Source of the DNA: Flagellimonas aurea
Lineage (GTDB): Bacteria; Bacteroidota; Bacteroidia; Flavobacteriales; Flavobacteriaceae
Length of the DNA stretch: 64,000 nucleotides
Assembly (NCBI RefSeq): GCF_017313785.1
Contig: NZ_JAFLNL010000002.1
Span: 186,001-250,000 of the forward strand
Direction: 5' to 3'
This document shows positions 8,538-17,495 of the stretch, piece after piece; position 1 is the first letter of the stretch; the number at the start of each line of letters is the position of its first letter. The translations under genes were made by a program, and so were the position numbers. The notes beneath the pieces are model-generated. The model was not told the DNA's origin and ran no database searches. It saw nothing but the letters and a program-made list of their open reading frames with translations.

Positions 8538-10088
8538 ATGAAAAAATTATCCTTACTGGTCTTGGGCTTGGCCTTTGCCTGCAATTCTTCACAAAAAACA
8601 GTTTCAGAGGCTCCGAAACCGGTTGTTGATCCTGTTCCCTATGCGGAAACAATAACTCAGGATGACCTAAAAGAACACTTATACACTTATGCTTCGGATG
8701 AGTTCGAAGGCAGGGAAACCGGTACTCCCGGCCAAAAGAAAGCGGTGGAATACATTAAGGCACACTACCAGTCCTTAAATGTACCGGCTGCACAATCCAA
8801 CGGCGACTATTTTCAAAAAGTTCCTTTGGAGGTGTCCAAAGTTCCCGAAGGCAGTTTAAGCATCAACGGTACGTCCTTTGAGGTTGGTGAAGATGTATTG
8901 ACCTTCGCACAAGCCAAGGGAAACTATAATACGATACTTTATGCCGGATATGGAATAGAAGATGGTGACTATTCAGACTATAGTGGAATTGATGTGAAAG
9001 GAAAGTTTGTTTTGATCAAAGCTGGCGAACCTGTAGATGATAGCGGAAACTATTTGATCACAGGAAATATGGAAAAATCAGTTTGGAGCAACGCATCCGA
9101 AGCGATTGGAAAAAAACGTGACATCGCAAAAGAAAAAGGGGCCATCGGTGTACTTTATTACGATATGTTGAGCTTTCCTCGATTCCAAGGCTATTTTCAG
9201 TTTATGAAGAACAATGACAGCGGCAGAATGCAATTGGCCGCAGATAGCAGCGATGACATCCTTATTTATTTAAATGATGAAGCTGCTAAAGCCTTGAAAA
9301 GTGATATTGAAGAGGACAATGTTCCCAAATCCATTTCTGCCGATATAAAAATGGATATCACCAGCGGAAATGAGCAAGTCGGTTCAGAAAATGTGGTGGC
9401 ATTCATCGAAGGAACAGAAAAACCTGATGAATACGTGATTATCTCTTCACACTTGGACCATATAGGAATAACAGGTGATGGACAAATCAATAATGGTGCC
9501 GATGATGACGGTTCTGGAACCGTGGCATTGCTTGAGATTGCACAAGCTTTCAAAAAAGCTGCCGATGAGGGCAATGGTCCTAAGCGTTCTTTAGTGTTTT
9601 TACATGTTACCGGCGAGGAAAAAGGACTATTGGGCTCTAGATATTATACCGATGTTGAACCCGTTTTTCCATTGGAAAATACGGTGGCAGACCTAAATAT
9701 TGATATGATAGGTAGAATAGACCCAAATTATGATGGAGCCAGAAACTACTTGTATTTGATAGGTTCGGATAAATTGAGCACAGAATTGCACAAGCTGTCC
9801 GAAGAGGTCAATAAAAAATACAGCAATATTGAATTTGATTACACCTATAATGATGAGAACGACCCCAATCGTTTTTATTACCGAAGCGATCACTACAATT
9901 TTGCTAAGAACAATATTCCGATCATTTTCTATTTTAATGGTACACACGCGGATTATCACCGACCCAGCGATACTCCCGATAAAATAAACTATGATCTTTT
10001 GGAAAACCGAACCCGTCTTATTTTCCATACGGCATGGGAAATTGCTAATAGGCCAGGAAAATTGGTAGTGGACAAAGCTGCTGATTAA
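8538..10088 (+). CDS. M28 family metallopeptidase, lipoprotein
   Basis: A 516-residue exported zinc aminopeptidase. It begins with a lipoprotein signal (LLVLGLAFAC, lipobox cysteine near residue 16). A protease-associated insertion occupies roughly 120-270. The M28 catalytic domain follows with zinc ligands visible in ISSHLDHIG, NGADDDGSG, VTGEEKGLLGS, NIDMIGR and THADYHRPSDT. It would sit in the outer membrane facing the periplasm and trim peptides. The ATG at 8538 is used because it starts the signal peptide; an ATG-like start at 8511 would add nine non-signal residues. A terminator follows 23 bases downstream. Confidence 0.92.
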   Translation: MKKLSLLVLGLAFACNSSQKTVSEAPKPVVDPVPYAETITQDDLKEHLYTYASDEFEGRETGTPGQKKAVEYIKAHYQSLNVPAAQSNGDYFQKVPLEVSKVPEGSLSINGTSFEVGEDVLTFAQAKGNYNTILYAGYGIEDGDYSDYSGIDVKGKFVLIKAGEPVDDSGNYLITGNMEKSVWSNASEAIGKKRDIAKEKGAIGVLYYDMLSFPRFQGYFQFMKNNDSGRMQLAADSSDDILIYLNDEAAKALKSDIEEDNVPKSISADIKMDITSGNEQVGSENVVAFIEGTEKPDEYVIISSHLDHIGITGDGQINNGADDDGSGTVALLEIAQAFKKAADEGNGPKRSLVFLHVTGEEKGLLGSRYYTDVEPVFPLENTVADLNIDMIGRIDPNYDGARNYLYLIGSDKLSTELHKLSEEVNKKYSNIEFDYTYNDENDPNRFYYRSDHYNFAKNNIPIIFYFNGTHADYHRPSDTPDKINYDLLENRTRLIFHTAWEIANRPGKLVVDKAAD

Positions 10089-10111
10089 AAGCTTGATTGA
10101 CAAAATAATAA

Positions 10112-10137
10112 AGCCCTCTTGATGAGGGCTTTTTTTA
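10112..10137 (+). terminator. Rho-independent terminator after the M28 peptidase gene
   Basis: A perfect 7-base stem (AGCCCTC / GAGGGCT) with a five-base loop is followed by eight T. It clearly ends the transcript of the M28 peptidase gene. Confidence 0.9.
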
Positions 10138-10200
10138 TACTCTAAAGATTTAAAACAAAAAATCCCAAACCATTTTGGCTTGGGATTTTACAAACTCAAG

Positions 10201-10275
10201 GGTGGAAGACCGGGTTCGAACCGGCGACCTCTGGAACCACAATCCAGCGCTCTAACCAACTGAGCTACAACCACC
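10201..10275 (-). tRNA. tRNA-His (anticodon GTG)
   Basis: Read on the minus strand, the cloverleaf has the extra G at -1 typical of tRNA-His, a D arm (GCTC...GAGC), anticodon stem CTGGA/TCCAG with loop TTGTGGT (anticodon GTG) and a T arm with TTCGAAC. The discriminator C pairs with G-1. CCA is not encoded. The acceptor stem has two tandem T-T oppositions at positions 5-68 and 6-67. The remaining gap up to the kinase gene (10276-10537) holds only a putative promoter. Confidence 0.95.
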
Positions 10276-10509
10276 ATTTAAAGCGGATGCAAAAATACTT
10301 TTTTGTAATGATTCAACCAAAATATTTTTAAAATTCCAGTGATTTATTATTTCAATCCATATCCATTGCCATTCCAACCTTCTGAAAATGTGATGGTCAA
10401 TTATAACAACCCTGACGTATAATTTTCCGACAAAAAGCACGTTTTTAAGACCAAACACACATTTTTGAACATTTCACAACAATTAATTTCCAAAGTCGTG
10501 TTGCCAAAT

Positions 10510-10517
10510 TATTTTTG
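10510..10517 (+). promoter_or_regulatory. putative -7 element for the TPR histidine kinase gene
   Basis: TATTTTTG fits TAnnTTTG and lies 20 bases before the GTG start. No well-placed TTG -33 element is seen. Confidence 0.4.
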
Positions 10518-10537
10518 TCACATATATTTTTAACTGG

Positions 10538-12631
10538 GTGTTGTCAGAAAAAAACCTCATAATCAACTGTAAAAAAACACTATATCCTATAGTGCTTTGC
10601 ACCCTTTTGCTCTGTACCTCGTCCTCAGTTCTAGCGCAATCCTCCAACGAAAGAGATAGCTTGGCCTACAAGCTACAAAGTCTCAAATCGACCAATAGGT
10701 TCAACCCTAAGGATACAACCCATATCAAGCTTGTGGCCGACCTTGCTTTCTCTTATCAATATTTGGACAGTGATAGTTTATATTCCATCGCCAACAAAGC
10801 ACTGGAATACAGTAGGGAAATCAACTACCCCCACGGCATTATCAGAGGGCTCGACGCATTGGGGTCCTACCATTATAATAAAGGGAACAGAGAAAAGGCC
10901 ATTCCAATGTTCAAAGAGGCACTTGAACTTGCCAAGTACATTGGTGACGTAGATTCCGAATTGTCCATCATTAATACCATGGCCCAAAACTATAGCTTTG
11001 AAGGGAACTATGCGGAAGCTTTGAACCTTAACCTCAAGGGAATAGATTTGGCCAGGGAAATCAACGATCAGTCAACACTATCTGTACTCAACGAAAATAT
11101 TGCCGGCTTATATGCTGACCAAAAAGATTTTAAAAATGCACTGATGTTTTATGACACCGTGCAAAAATTCAATAGAAACCTGGGCAATGAGGTCGTGGAT
11201 GCAGAAACACAGAGTAACATGGCTTCACTTTATAAAGATGCCAAGGACTATAAAAATGCAATGTTCAATATCAACAGAAGCATCGTTACGTTTGAAAAGC
11301 ATAAAGTTTACGACTGGCTTGCTTATGCCTATCAAGTGAAAGGAGATATTTATCTAGATCAAAAAAAATACAAATGGGCCCTCTATTGGTATGATCAAAG
11401 TGATATGCTCTTTAAACACCATATTGAGGACGACCGTATTCAAATTCAGTTGATGAATGGTATGGCAAAAGTATATTTTGGATTGGAAAACGATAGTCTA
11501 TCCTTGATATATGCCAAAAAAGGATTGGCCATGTCCAACAAGATCAAGTCCTTGCAAGGTCAAATAGATTGCTCTGAAACCTTGTACAAAGTCCACAAGA
11601 AAAAGGGTGACAACACAGAAGCCCTAGCCTATCTTGAATCTTTTAAGACCTTGTCCGATTCATTGTTTATGGACAAGAACAAGCAGAGTTTATCTCTGTT
11701 GGAAACCAAGTTAGGCTACGAACAAGAGAAAAAGGAATTAATCGAGGCAAACGAAGAAGCTCTTGCCAAGCAACGGAATTACATCTATTTTTCCATTATC
11801 ATACTTTTGATTTTGAGCATCATCACTTTTGTGATCAGAAGGAGTGAGAATATCCAGAAAAAACTGAACAGAGAGCTTAAGGACAAATCAAAGGCCGTGA
11901 CACAGCGTGAAGCCCAGTTGCATGAAATCAATAAAACCAACACCAAGCTTTTCTCTATAATTGGTCATGACCTACGTGGCCCCATCGGTGGTCTACAGAG
12001 TATTTTGAAAATGTTTACGGAAGGAGATATCTCCACAAAGGAACTGGTCTCCTTCATTCCTAAACTAAAAACGGATGTGGACAATATTTCCTTCACATTG
12101 AACAACCTTCTTTCGTGGGGGCTTAACCAGCTTAATGGTGTGGTAACCAAACCAAAAAGATTTTCTCTGTCCTATTTGGTAAACAATAATATTAAATTGC
12201 TTTCGGAGATTTCCCAGAGCAAATCCATTAAAATCATAAACCAGCTACCAGAAAACCCACGAATTTGGGCCGATAACAACCAAATAGATATTGTAATAAG
12301 AAATATTTTAAGCAACGCAATAAAATTCACCCCAGAGAATGGGCTGATTACCATTGAAGCTGAGGAGAAGGGCGATATGTGGCAAATTTCCATTAGGGAT
12401 ACCGGAGTTGGAATGACCGCTGAAGTGCAAAGAAACATTTTCCGGGATTCTTCCAACATTACCACTTACGGTACCAATAATGAAAAAGGGACAGGACTTG
12501 GTCTTTCCCTATGTAAGGAGATGGTACACAAAAACAATGGTGAAATTTGGGTGGAAAGTATACCCCGCAAAGGCACAACCTTCTATTTCACCCTCCCAAA
12601 GGCTCAAAATAGATATCAAAAGGCCTCTTAG
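10538..12631 (+). CDS. TPR-containing sensor histidine kinase
   Basis: A 697-residue membrane kinase. After a signal peptide (to about residue 33, SSVLAQ) comes a periplasmic array of tetratricopeptide repeats (about 50-380), a coiled segment, one membrane helix (about 413-433) and a cytoplasmic kinase. The H box is FSIIGHDLRGPIG with the phospho-acceptor at His477. The ATPase domain has the N box (NILSNAIKFTP), DTGVGM and GTGLGLSL. No receiver or DNA-binding domain is fused, and no response regulator is adjacent, so its partner is elsewhere. Starts are GTG at 10538 or TTG at 10541; no ATG fits. It overlaps the convergent bshB1 by four bases. Confidence 0.9.
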   Translation: MLSEKNLIINCKKTLYPIVLCTLLLCTSSSVLAQSSNERDSLAYKLQSLKSTNRFNPKDTTHIKLVADLAFSYQYLDSDSLYSIANKALEYSREINYPHGIIRGLDALGSYHYNKGNREKAIPMFKEALELAKYIGDVDSELSIINTMAQNYSFEGNYAEALNLNLKGIDLAREINDQSTLSVLNENIAGLYADQKDFKNALMFYDTVQKFNRNLGNEVVDAETQSNMASLYKDAKDYKNAMFNINRSIVTFEKHKVYDWLAYAYQVKGDIYLDQKKYKWALYWYDQSDMLFKHHIEDDRIQIQLMNGMAKVYFGLENDSLSLIYAKKGLAMSNKIKSLQGQIDCSETLYKVHKKKGDNTEALAYLESFKTLSDSLFMDKNKQSLSLLETKLGYEQEKKELIEANEEALAKQRNYIYFSIIILLILSIITFVIRRSENIQKKLNRELKDKSKAVTQREAQLHEINKTNTKLFSIIGHDLRGPIGGLQSILKMFTEGDISTKELVSFIPKLKTDVDNISFTLNNLLSWGLNQLNGVVTKPKRFSLSYLVNNNIKLLSEISQSKSIKIINQLPENPRIWADNNQIDIVIRNILSNAIKFTPENGLITIEAEEKGDMWQISIRDTGVGMTAEVQRNIFRDSSNITTYGTNNEKGTGLGLSLCKEMVHKNNGEIWVESIPRKGTTFYFTLPKAQNRYQKAS

Positions 12632-13350
12632 ATCAAATCCCCAAGGCTGTCCACCCCAATGAATCGTTCCACAGTAAAGCCTTCCGCATATTCCACACCT
12701 ATAATTCTTCCTAGGTCTCTAGCACGGTAATTTACACTATCGGTAAAGTTTTTGCTACTGATCGGTGTTTCCGGTTCTTCACTGTCTGGATCATAAAATT
12801 GAGAACTATATGCCATAATGGCCTCGGTCTTTGTTTCAATAAATCCGGATACGTCAACAACAAAATCTGGCTCCAAATTCTTCCATTGGATAAAATGATA
12901 GACCAACTTCGGTCTCCAAGCCTCTTGCCATTGGTCGTCTCCGTCCATTTTGGTCTCAATTTTCATCAAACCGCTCAAAAAGCAGGCATCACTCACCAAT
13001 TTACTGCCCTTAGCGTGATCAATATGACGGTCCTCGACAGCATTGCACAATACTATTTCCGGCCTATATTTTCTAATAATCTTAATCAATTCCAGTTGAT
13101 GCTGCTTATCATTTACAAAAAATCCATCGGCAAATTCCATGTTTTCCCGTACGGCCACACCTAAAATTTCTGCAGCCTTGGCAGCTTCCCTGTCCCTGAT
13201 TTCCGCAGAACCACGGGTTCCAAGTTCGCCACGGGTCAAATCAACAATTCCAACCTTTTTTCCTTTGGAAACTTCTTTTGCAATGGTGGCCCCAGCCCCC
13301 AATTCGGCATCATCAGGATGCGCACCGAATACTAAAATGTCTAATTTCAT
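12628..13350 (-). CDS. bshB1: bacillithiol biosynthesis deacetylase BshB1
   Basis: A 240-residue zinc deacetylase of the LmbE/PIG-L fold. The zinc motif is FGAHPDDAELGAG, with the later His in DRHIDHAKGS; TRGELGTRGSAEIRDREAAKAA is typical of BshB1. It removes the acetyl group from N-acetylglucosaminyl-malate to give GlcN-Mal, the second step in making bacillithiol. Other bsh genes are not in this window. It lies six bases after the upstream trans-sulfuration gene on the same strand; both concern sulfur/thiol metabolism, so a shared transcript makes sense. Confidence 0.93.
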   Translation of the reverse strand: MKLDILVFGAHPDDAELGAGATIAKEVSKGKKVGIVDLTRGELGTRGSAEIRDREAAKAAEILGVAVRENMEFADGFFVNDKQHQLELIKIIRKYRPEIVLCNAVEDRHIDHAKGSKLVSDACFLSGLMKIETKMDGDDQWQEAWRPKLVYHFIQWKNLEPDFVVDVSGFIETKTEAIMAYSSQFYDPDSEEPETPISSKNFTDSVNYRARDLGRIIGVEYAEGFTVERFIGVDSLGDLI

Positions 13351-13356
13351 ATCATC

Positions 13357-14526
13357 TTAAGCGGTAACGCTCATGGATTTTACCTTGGCGATTGCCTGTT
13401 CAATATCCGCTATTAAATCTTCTGTTTCCTCGATTCCAAGGGAAAAACGAATCAACGAATCCTTTATCCCCTGTTTTGCCCTGTCTTCCGCGCTCATTAG
13501 TGCATGTGATGTTTGTGTCGGCGAAAGCACCGTACTTTCAATTCCTGCCAAGCTCATGGATGGTTTTATCAATTTTAGTTCCTTAAAAAATTGCGAAGCA
13601 TCTATTTCTGGATTCAATTCAAAAGATAGCATACCACCAAAACCTTTCATCTGCGATTTGGCCAGTTCATGACCTGGGTGGTCCTTAAGTCCGGGATAGT
13701 ACACATGGTCCACATCCTTGCTTTGGCTCAAATAGGTGGCCATTTGCATCGCATTCTCATTTTGGGCCTTTACTCTAATCGCCATTGTTTTTAAACTTCG
13801 TTCCAAAAGCCAGACCGTGTAATCGCTCAAGCTTCCTCCAAAACAAATTCCAGTTTGCCACAACTTGTCCATGTGCTCCTGTGATGCGGCTACCACACCA
13901 GCACAGATATCGGAATGTCCTCCCATATATTTTGTTGCACTGTGCACCACCACATCAATACCAAAGTCAACTGGATTTTGGTTGATAGGGCTGGCAAAGG
14001 TATTGTCGATCATGGTCAGGATTCCTTTCTGTTTTGCCAAATCGGCCACTCCCTTTACATCGGTAATGGTCAACAAGGGGTTGGATGGCGTTTCCAAATA
14101 CAGCACTTTGGTATTGGGTTTGATTTCTTTTTCAAAATCTTCGACTTCCCAACCTGTGGTAAATGAATATTCAATACCAAATCGTTCAAATTGGCTTACG
14201 GCAAAATGATAGGTACCTCCATAAATGGTCTGCTGAAGCACAACATGGTCACCAGCTTGAAGAAAAGTCATCAGAGCAGTACTGATAGCGGCCATGCCGC
14301 TACCAAAAATCAAAGCAGCCTCGGTATGCTCCAAGGCTGCCAGTTTTTTGCACAATGCCTCTTGATTGGGCGTGTTGTAATATCTTGGGTATCTTTTGAT
14401 GTCCACATCCTCAAATTGATAGGATGTACTCATATATAAAGGGGAAACAGCTCCCTTGAACTCCTTGTCCTCCAACTCCCCTACATGGGTACAGATGGTA
14501 TTGAGTCCTTTTTTATCGTTTTTCAT
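13357..14526 (-). CDS. trans-sulfuration PLP enzyme (cystathionine gamma-synthase/beta-lyase family)
   Basis: A 389-residue PLP enzyme of the Cys/Met metabolism family. The Schiff-base lysine is Lys199 in VHSATKYMGGH; FGSGMAAI and YLETPSNPLL are further family motifs, and SMSLAGIESTV near the C-terminus is typical. Family members act as cystathionine gamma-synthase, beta-lyase or methionine gamma-lyase; sequence alone does not decide. It is six bases upstream of bshB1 on the same strand, fitting a role in supplying or using cysteine. No signal peptide. Confidence 0.88.
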   Translation of the reverse strand: MKNDKKGLNTICTHVGELEDKEFKGAVSPLYMSTSYQFEDVDIKRYPRYYNTPNQEALCKKLAALEHTEAALIFGSGMAAISTALMTFLQAGDHVVLQQTIYGGTYHFAVSQFERFGIEYSFTTGWEVEDFEKEIKPNTKVLYLETPSNPLLTITDVKGVADLAKQKGILTMIDNTFASPINQNPVDFGIDVVVHSATKYMGGHSDICAGVVAASQEHMDKLWQTGICFGGSLSDYTVWLLERSLKTMAIRVKAQNENAMQMATYLSQSKDVDHVYYPGLKDHPGHELAKSQMKGFGGMLSFELNPEIDASQFFKELKLIKPSMSLAGIESTVLSPTQTSHALMSAEDRAKQGIKDSLIRFSLGIEETEDLIADIEQAIAKVKSMSVTA

Positions 14527-14560
14527 GTTGGTTTTCTTTAGGATAAAGATACGAAACCCA

Positions 14561-15970
14561 TCATACTTGGACTTTCTTCCACTTTCCTTTTTTAAACCAG
14601 ACCATGGCCAAAACCGCTATAAGTATTTCCGCCGAGGTGATGGCCACAAAAACGCCGGTTGCGCCCCAACCCAAAACCAAGGCCGATATATAGGCCAATG
14701 GCAATTGGAACAACCAAAAAGATATGAAATTGATTTTTGTCGGCGTTCGGGTATCCCCTGCCCCATTAAAGGCTTGGGTCATCACCATACCATAGGCATA
14801 AAAAATGTACCCCAACGCAATGATCTGAAGGCAAAGTGCCCCGCTCTTTACCACTTCTGGAGTTGTATTGAACCAAGAAACAATGGTTTTTGCAAAAATG
14901 AGGTATCCCAAAGAGACCGTGCCCATAAAATAGGCATTGTACTTCCCTGTTTTCCAAACGGACCGCTCGGCCCTATCGGGTTGTTTCGCCCCAAGATTTT
15001 GACCCACCAAAGTGGCAGCTGCATTGCTCATGCCCCAAGATGGCATCAAGGTGAACATCATTACACGAATGGCTATGGTATATCCTGCCAACACTTCGCT
15101 TCCAAACTCCGACATAATGCGCATCAAGAAAATCCAACTTGAAGTTCCTATCAAGAATTGGGCAATACCGCCCAAGGAAACTTTGATCAAATTGAGCATC
15201 ACCTTAAAGTTCAAAACCAAGTCCTTGACCATTAGTTTGATTTTGCCCCAACCAAAAAACAGAATCCCCAATTGAAACAGAACTGCCGTTCCCCTACCAA
15301 TGTTCGTAGCTACGGCCGCACCCTTAACGCCCATTTCTGGAATTGGACCAAAACCAAAAATGAACATGGGATCCAAAATAATATTGAGTCCGTTCGAAAG
15401 TACCAAGGCCCACATGGCTATGGAAGCATTGCCTGCACCACGGAAAATGGCGTTGATCAAGAACAAAAGTACCACGGTGATGTTTCCTCCGATCAAAAAT
15501 TGGGTATACCCATATCCTTGTTCGATCAAGTCGGGTTCACCGCCCATCAGCGCCAAAATATCTTTGGCATAAATGATTCCGATGATCCCGATTATAATGG
15601 AAATCACCACTCCCAAACTAATGGCCTGTACTGCGGCAATCCGAGCTCCGTCAACATCCTTTTCGCCTATCCTGCGTGCAACAACAGCAGTGGCGGCCAT
15701 ACTCAACCCAATGGCCAACGCATACACCAAAGTAATCACGGATTCAGTGAGGCCGATGGTGGCCACGGCATTGACGCTTACTTTGGAAACATAAGCAATA
15801 TCCACTAGCGCAAATATGGATTCCATGAGCATTTCCAAGATCATGGGAATGGAAAGCATAAAAATGGCCTTTCGGATGCTTCCAGAGGTGAATTCTGTTT
15901 CCTTTCCAGAAATGGCTATCCAGAAATACCGTATAAATTTTTTAAATGAAATTGTATGTTGACGTGTCAT
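14561..15970 (-). CDS. MATE family efflux transporter
   Basis: A 469-residue integral membrane protein with twelve predicted helices in two pseudo-symmetrical halves. MATE features include FMLSIPMILEMLMESIF in helix 1 and the first half and NAAATLVGQNLGA at the start of the second half. It would export organic cations or drugs using a proton or sodium gradient. The ATG at 15968-15970 is preferred over a TTG two codons upstream. It precedes the trans-sulfuration gene by 34 bases on the same strand. Confidence 0.92.
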   Translation of the reverse strand: MTRQHTISFKKFIRYFWIAISGKETEFTSGSIRKAIFMLSIPMILEMLMESIFALVDIAYVSKVSVNAVATIGLTESVITLVYALAIGLSMAATAVVARRIGEKDVDGARIAAVQAISLGVVISIIIGIIGIIYAKDILALMGGEPDLIEQGYGYTQFLIGGNITVVLLFLINAIFRGAGNASIAMWALVLSNGLNIILDPMFIFGFGPIPEMGVKGAAVATNIGRGTAVLFQLGILFFGWGKIKLMVKDLVLNFKVMLNLIKVSLGGIAQFLIGTSSWIFLMRIMSEFGSEVLAGYTIAIRVMMFTLMPSWGMSNAAATLVGQNLGAKQPDRAERSVWKTGKYNAYFMGTVSLGYLIFAKTIVSWFNTTPEVVKSGALCLQIIALGYIFYAYGMVMTQAFNGAGDTRTPTKINFISFWLFQLPLAYISALVLGWGATGVFVAITSAEILIAVLAMVWFKKGKWKKVQV

Positions 15971-16201
15971 TATCAAAGAATTATGTGTGAAAAAAGAAGT
16001 AAAATGTCAAGTTTCCGAAAAGTGTTCGGTTACATAAATCGGGTTTCCCCAATGGTGACATCTATCGCGTACATAATTCTTATAGCTTCATGATGATGCA
16101 AATATGCAAAAAAATCCGATATATTATTAAAAAATTTTTATTTACAACTCCGACTCATGTCGTTACCTTCGTAACCAAACCAACTCAAATAATTCAAAAC
16201 C

Positions 16202-17494
16202 ATGCGTATTAAAAGTTTGATTGCCATCGGAATATTGTCCTCCATGGTGCTTTCATCTTGTAAAAAGAAACCAGAAACTGCCGAAACAGAAGAAAAAACG
16301 GGATACCAAGGTCAGGGCAAAAGCCCTGTTGTGCCCACGGTGGACAAACCCGTTCAAAAACAATGGAGAGGTGTTTGGGCCTTTAACGATAGTACTACTT
16401 TCTTTTCCAATACATTTGACGGTGCCCGTTTGAACGGTGTCGCCTACGACGGTGACGATCATTATACCATTTGGGTGACGGCAGAAAACACCCCCATAAA
16501 CGTGAGCCCTTGGTATGCTTTCCAAGTATGGTCGGAGAAGCCTCGCAAAATTACAGTTCAGTTAAACTATCAGGATTCCAGAAGCAGGTATTATCCAAAA
16601 ATCAGTACGAACGGAAGAGACTTTGCTCCGCTGGACAGTACAAAATTTAAGGCCATCAACCCTGGTGAGGGTGAATTTGGCATACAAGCGGCCCCAGAAT
16701 CCGCAGAACTCACCATTAGTGTGACCGAAGAACCAACTTGGATTACCGCACAAGAACTATACACATCATCCGTGGTAAAGGAATGGGTGGATTCCCTGAG
16801 CCAAAAACCATTTATCGAGAATTATCCCATTGGTCTTTCCAAAGAGAAACGTACCATGTACTTGATGGAAATAAATGAAAGTACAGATTCCAAAAAGGCA
16901 ATTATGATTATTTCCAGACAACATCCGCCCGAAGTAACTGGTTTTTTAGCGATGAAATCCTTTATCGAAACCATTTCTGGTGATTCTGAACTGGCCAAAG
17001 CATTTAGAAAAGAGCACACGGTTTTTGTGGTGCCATTGATGAATCCTGATGGAGCCGACAACGGACATTGGAGACATAACATGGGTGGTATTGACCTGAA
17101 CAGGGATTGGCAAAACTTCAATCAGCCTGAAACCAGAAACGTCCGAGATTTTCTTGTGGAAAAGGATAAAGAGTATGATTTTGTTTTCGGAGCAGATTTT
17201 CATTCCACTTGGGACGACATCTACTACCCTATTGATACGACCGTGACCGGTGAAAAAGGAAAAATCATTTTTGATTGGATCAAGAACATCAGTGAAAGAT
17301 TACCGCAAAAGAAAACCAATGTGAGCGCCTCCGACGAAATTGACCCTACCATGGTATCGAGCAAATACTTTTACGTAAATCACGGAATGCCCGCCATTGT
17401 GTTTGAGCTTGGTGACAACACCTCCAGATCTTTCTTAAAGGAAAAAGGCAAGGTGGCAGCAGAGGAAATCATGAAACTTTTAAAGGAGCAATAA
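16202..17494 (+). CDS. M14 family zinc carboxypeptidase, lipoprotein
   Basis: A 430-residue exported carboxypeptidase. A lipoprotein signal ends at the cysteine in SSMVLSSC (about residue 20). An N-terminal beta domain (about 45-180) precedes the M14 domain. Zinc ligands are in SRQHPPEVTG (HxxE) and FHSTW; substrate-binding residues are in GIDLNRDWQNFNQPET, and the catalytic Glu is in VFELGDN. It would remove C-terminal residues or act on peptidoglycan-derived or dietary peptides in the periplasm. It ends one base before the convergent ccsBA gene. Confidence 0.9.
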   Translation: MRIKSLIAIGILSSMVLSSCKKKPETAETEEKTGYQGQGKSPVVPTVDKPVQKQWRGVWAFNDSTTFFSNTFDGARLNGVAYDGDDHYTIWVTAENTPINVSPWYAFQVWSEKPRKITVQLNYQDSRSRYYPKISTNGRDFAPLDSTKFKAINPGEGEFGIQAAPESAELTISVTEEPTWITAQELYTSSVVKEWVDSLSQKPFIENYPIGLSKEKRTMYLMEINESTDSKKAIMIISRQHPPEVTGFLAMKSFIETISGDSELAKAFRKEHTVFVVPLMNPDGADNGHWRHNMGGIDLNRDWQNFNQPETRNVRDFLVEKDKEYDFVFGADFHSTWDDIYYPIDTTVTGEKGKIIFDWIKNISERLPQKKTNVSASDEIDPTMVSSKYFYVNHGMPAIVFELGDNTSRSFLKEKGKVAAEEIMKLLKEQ

Positions 17495-17495
17495 C

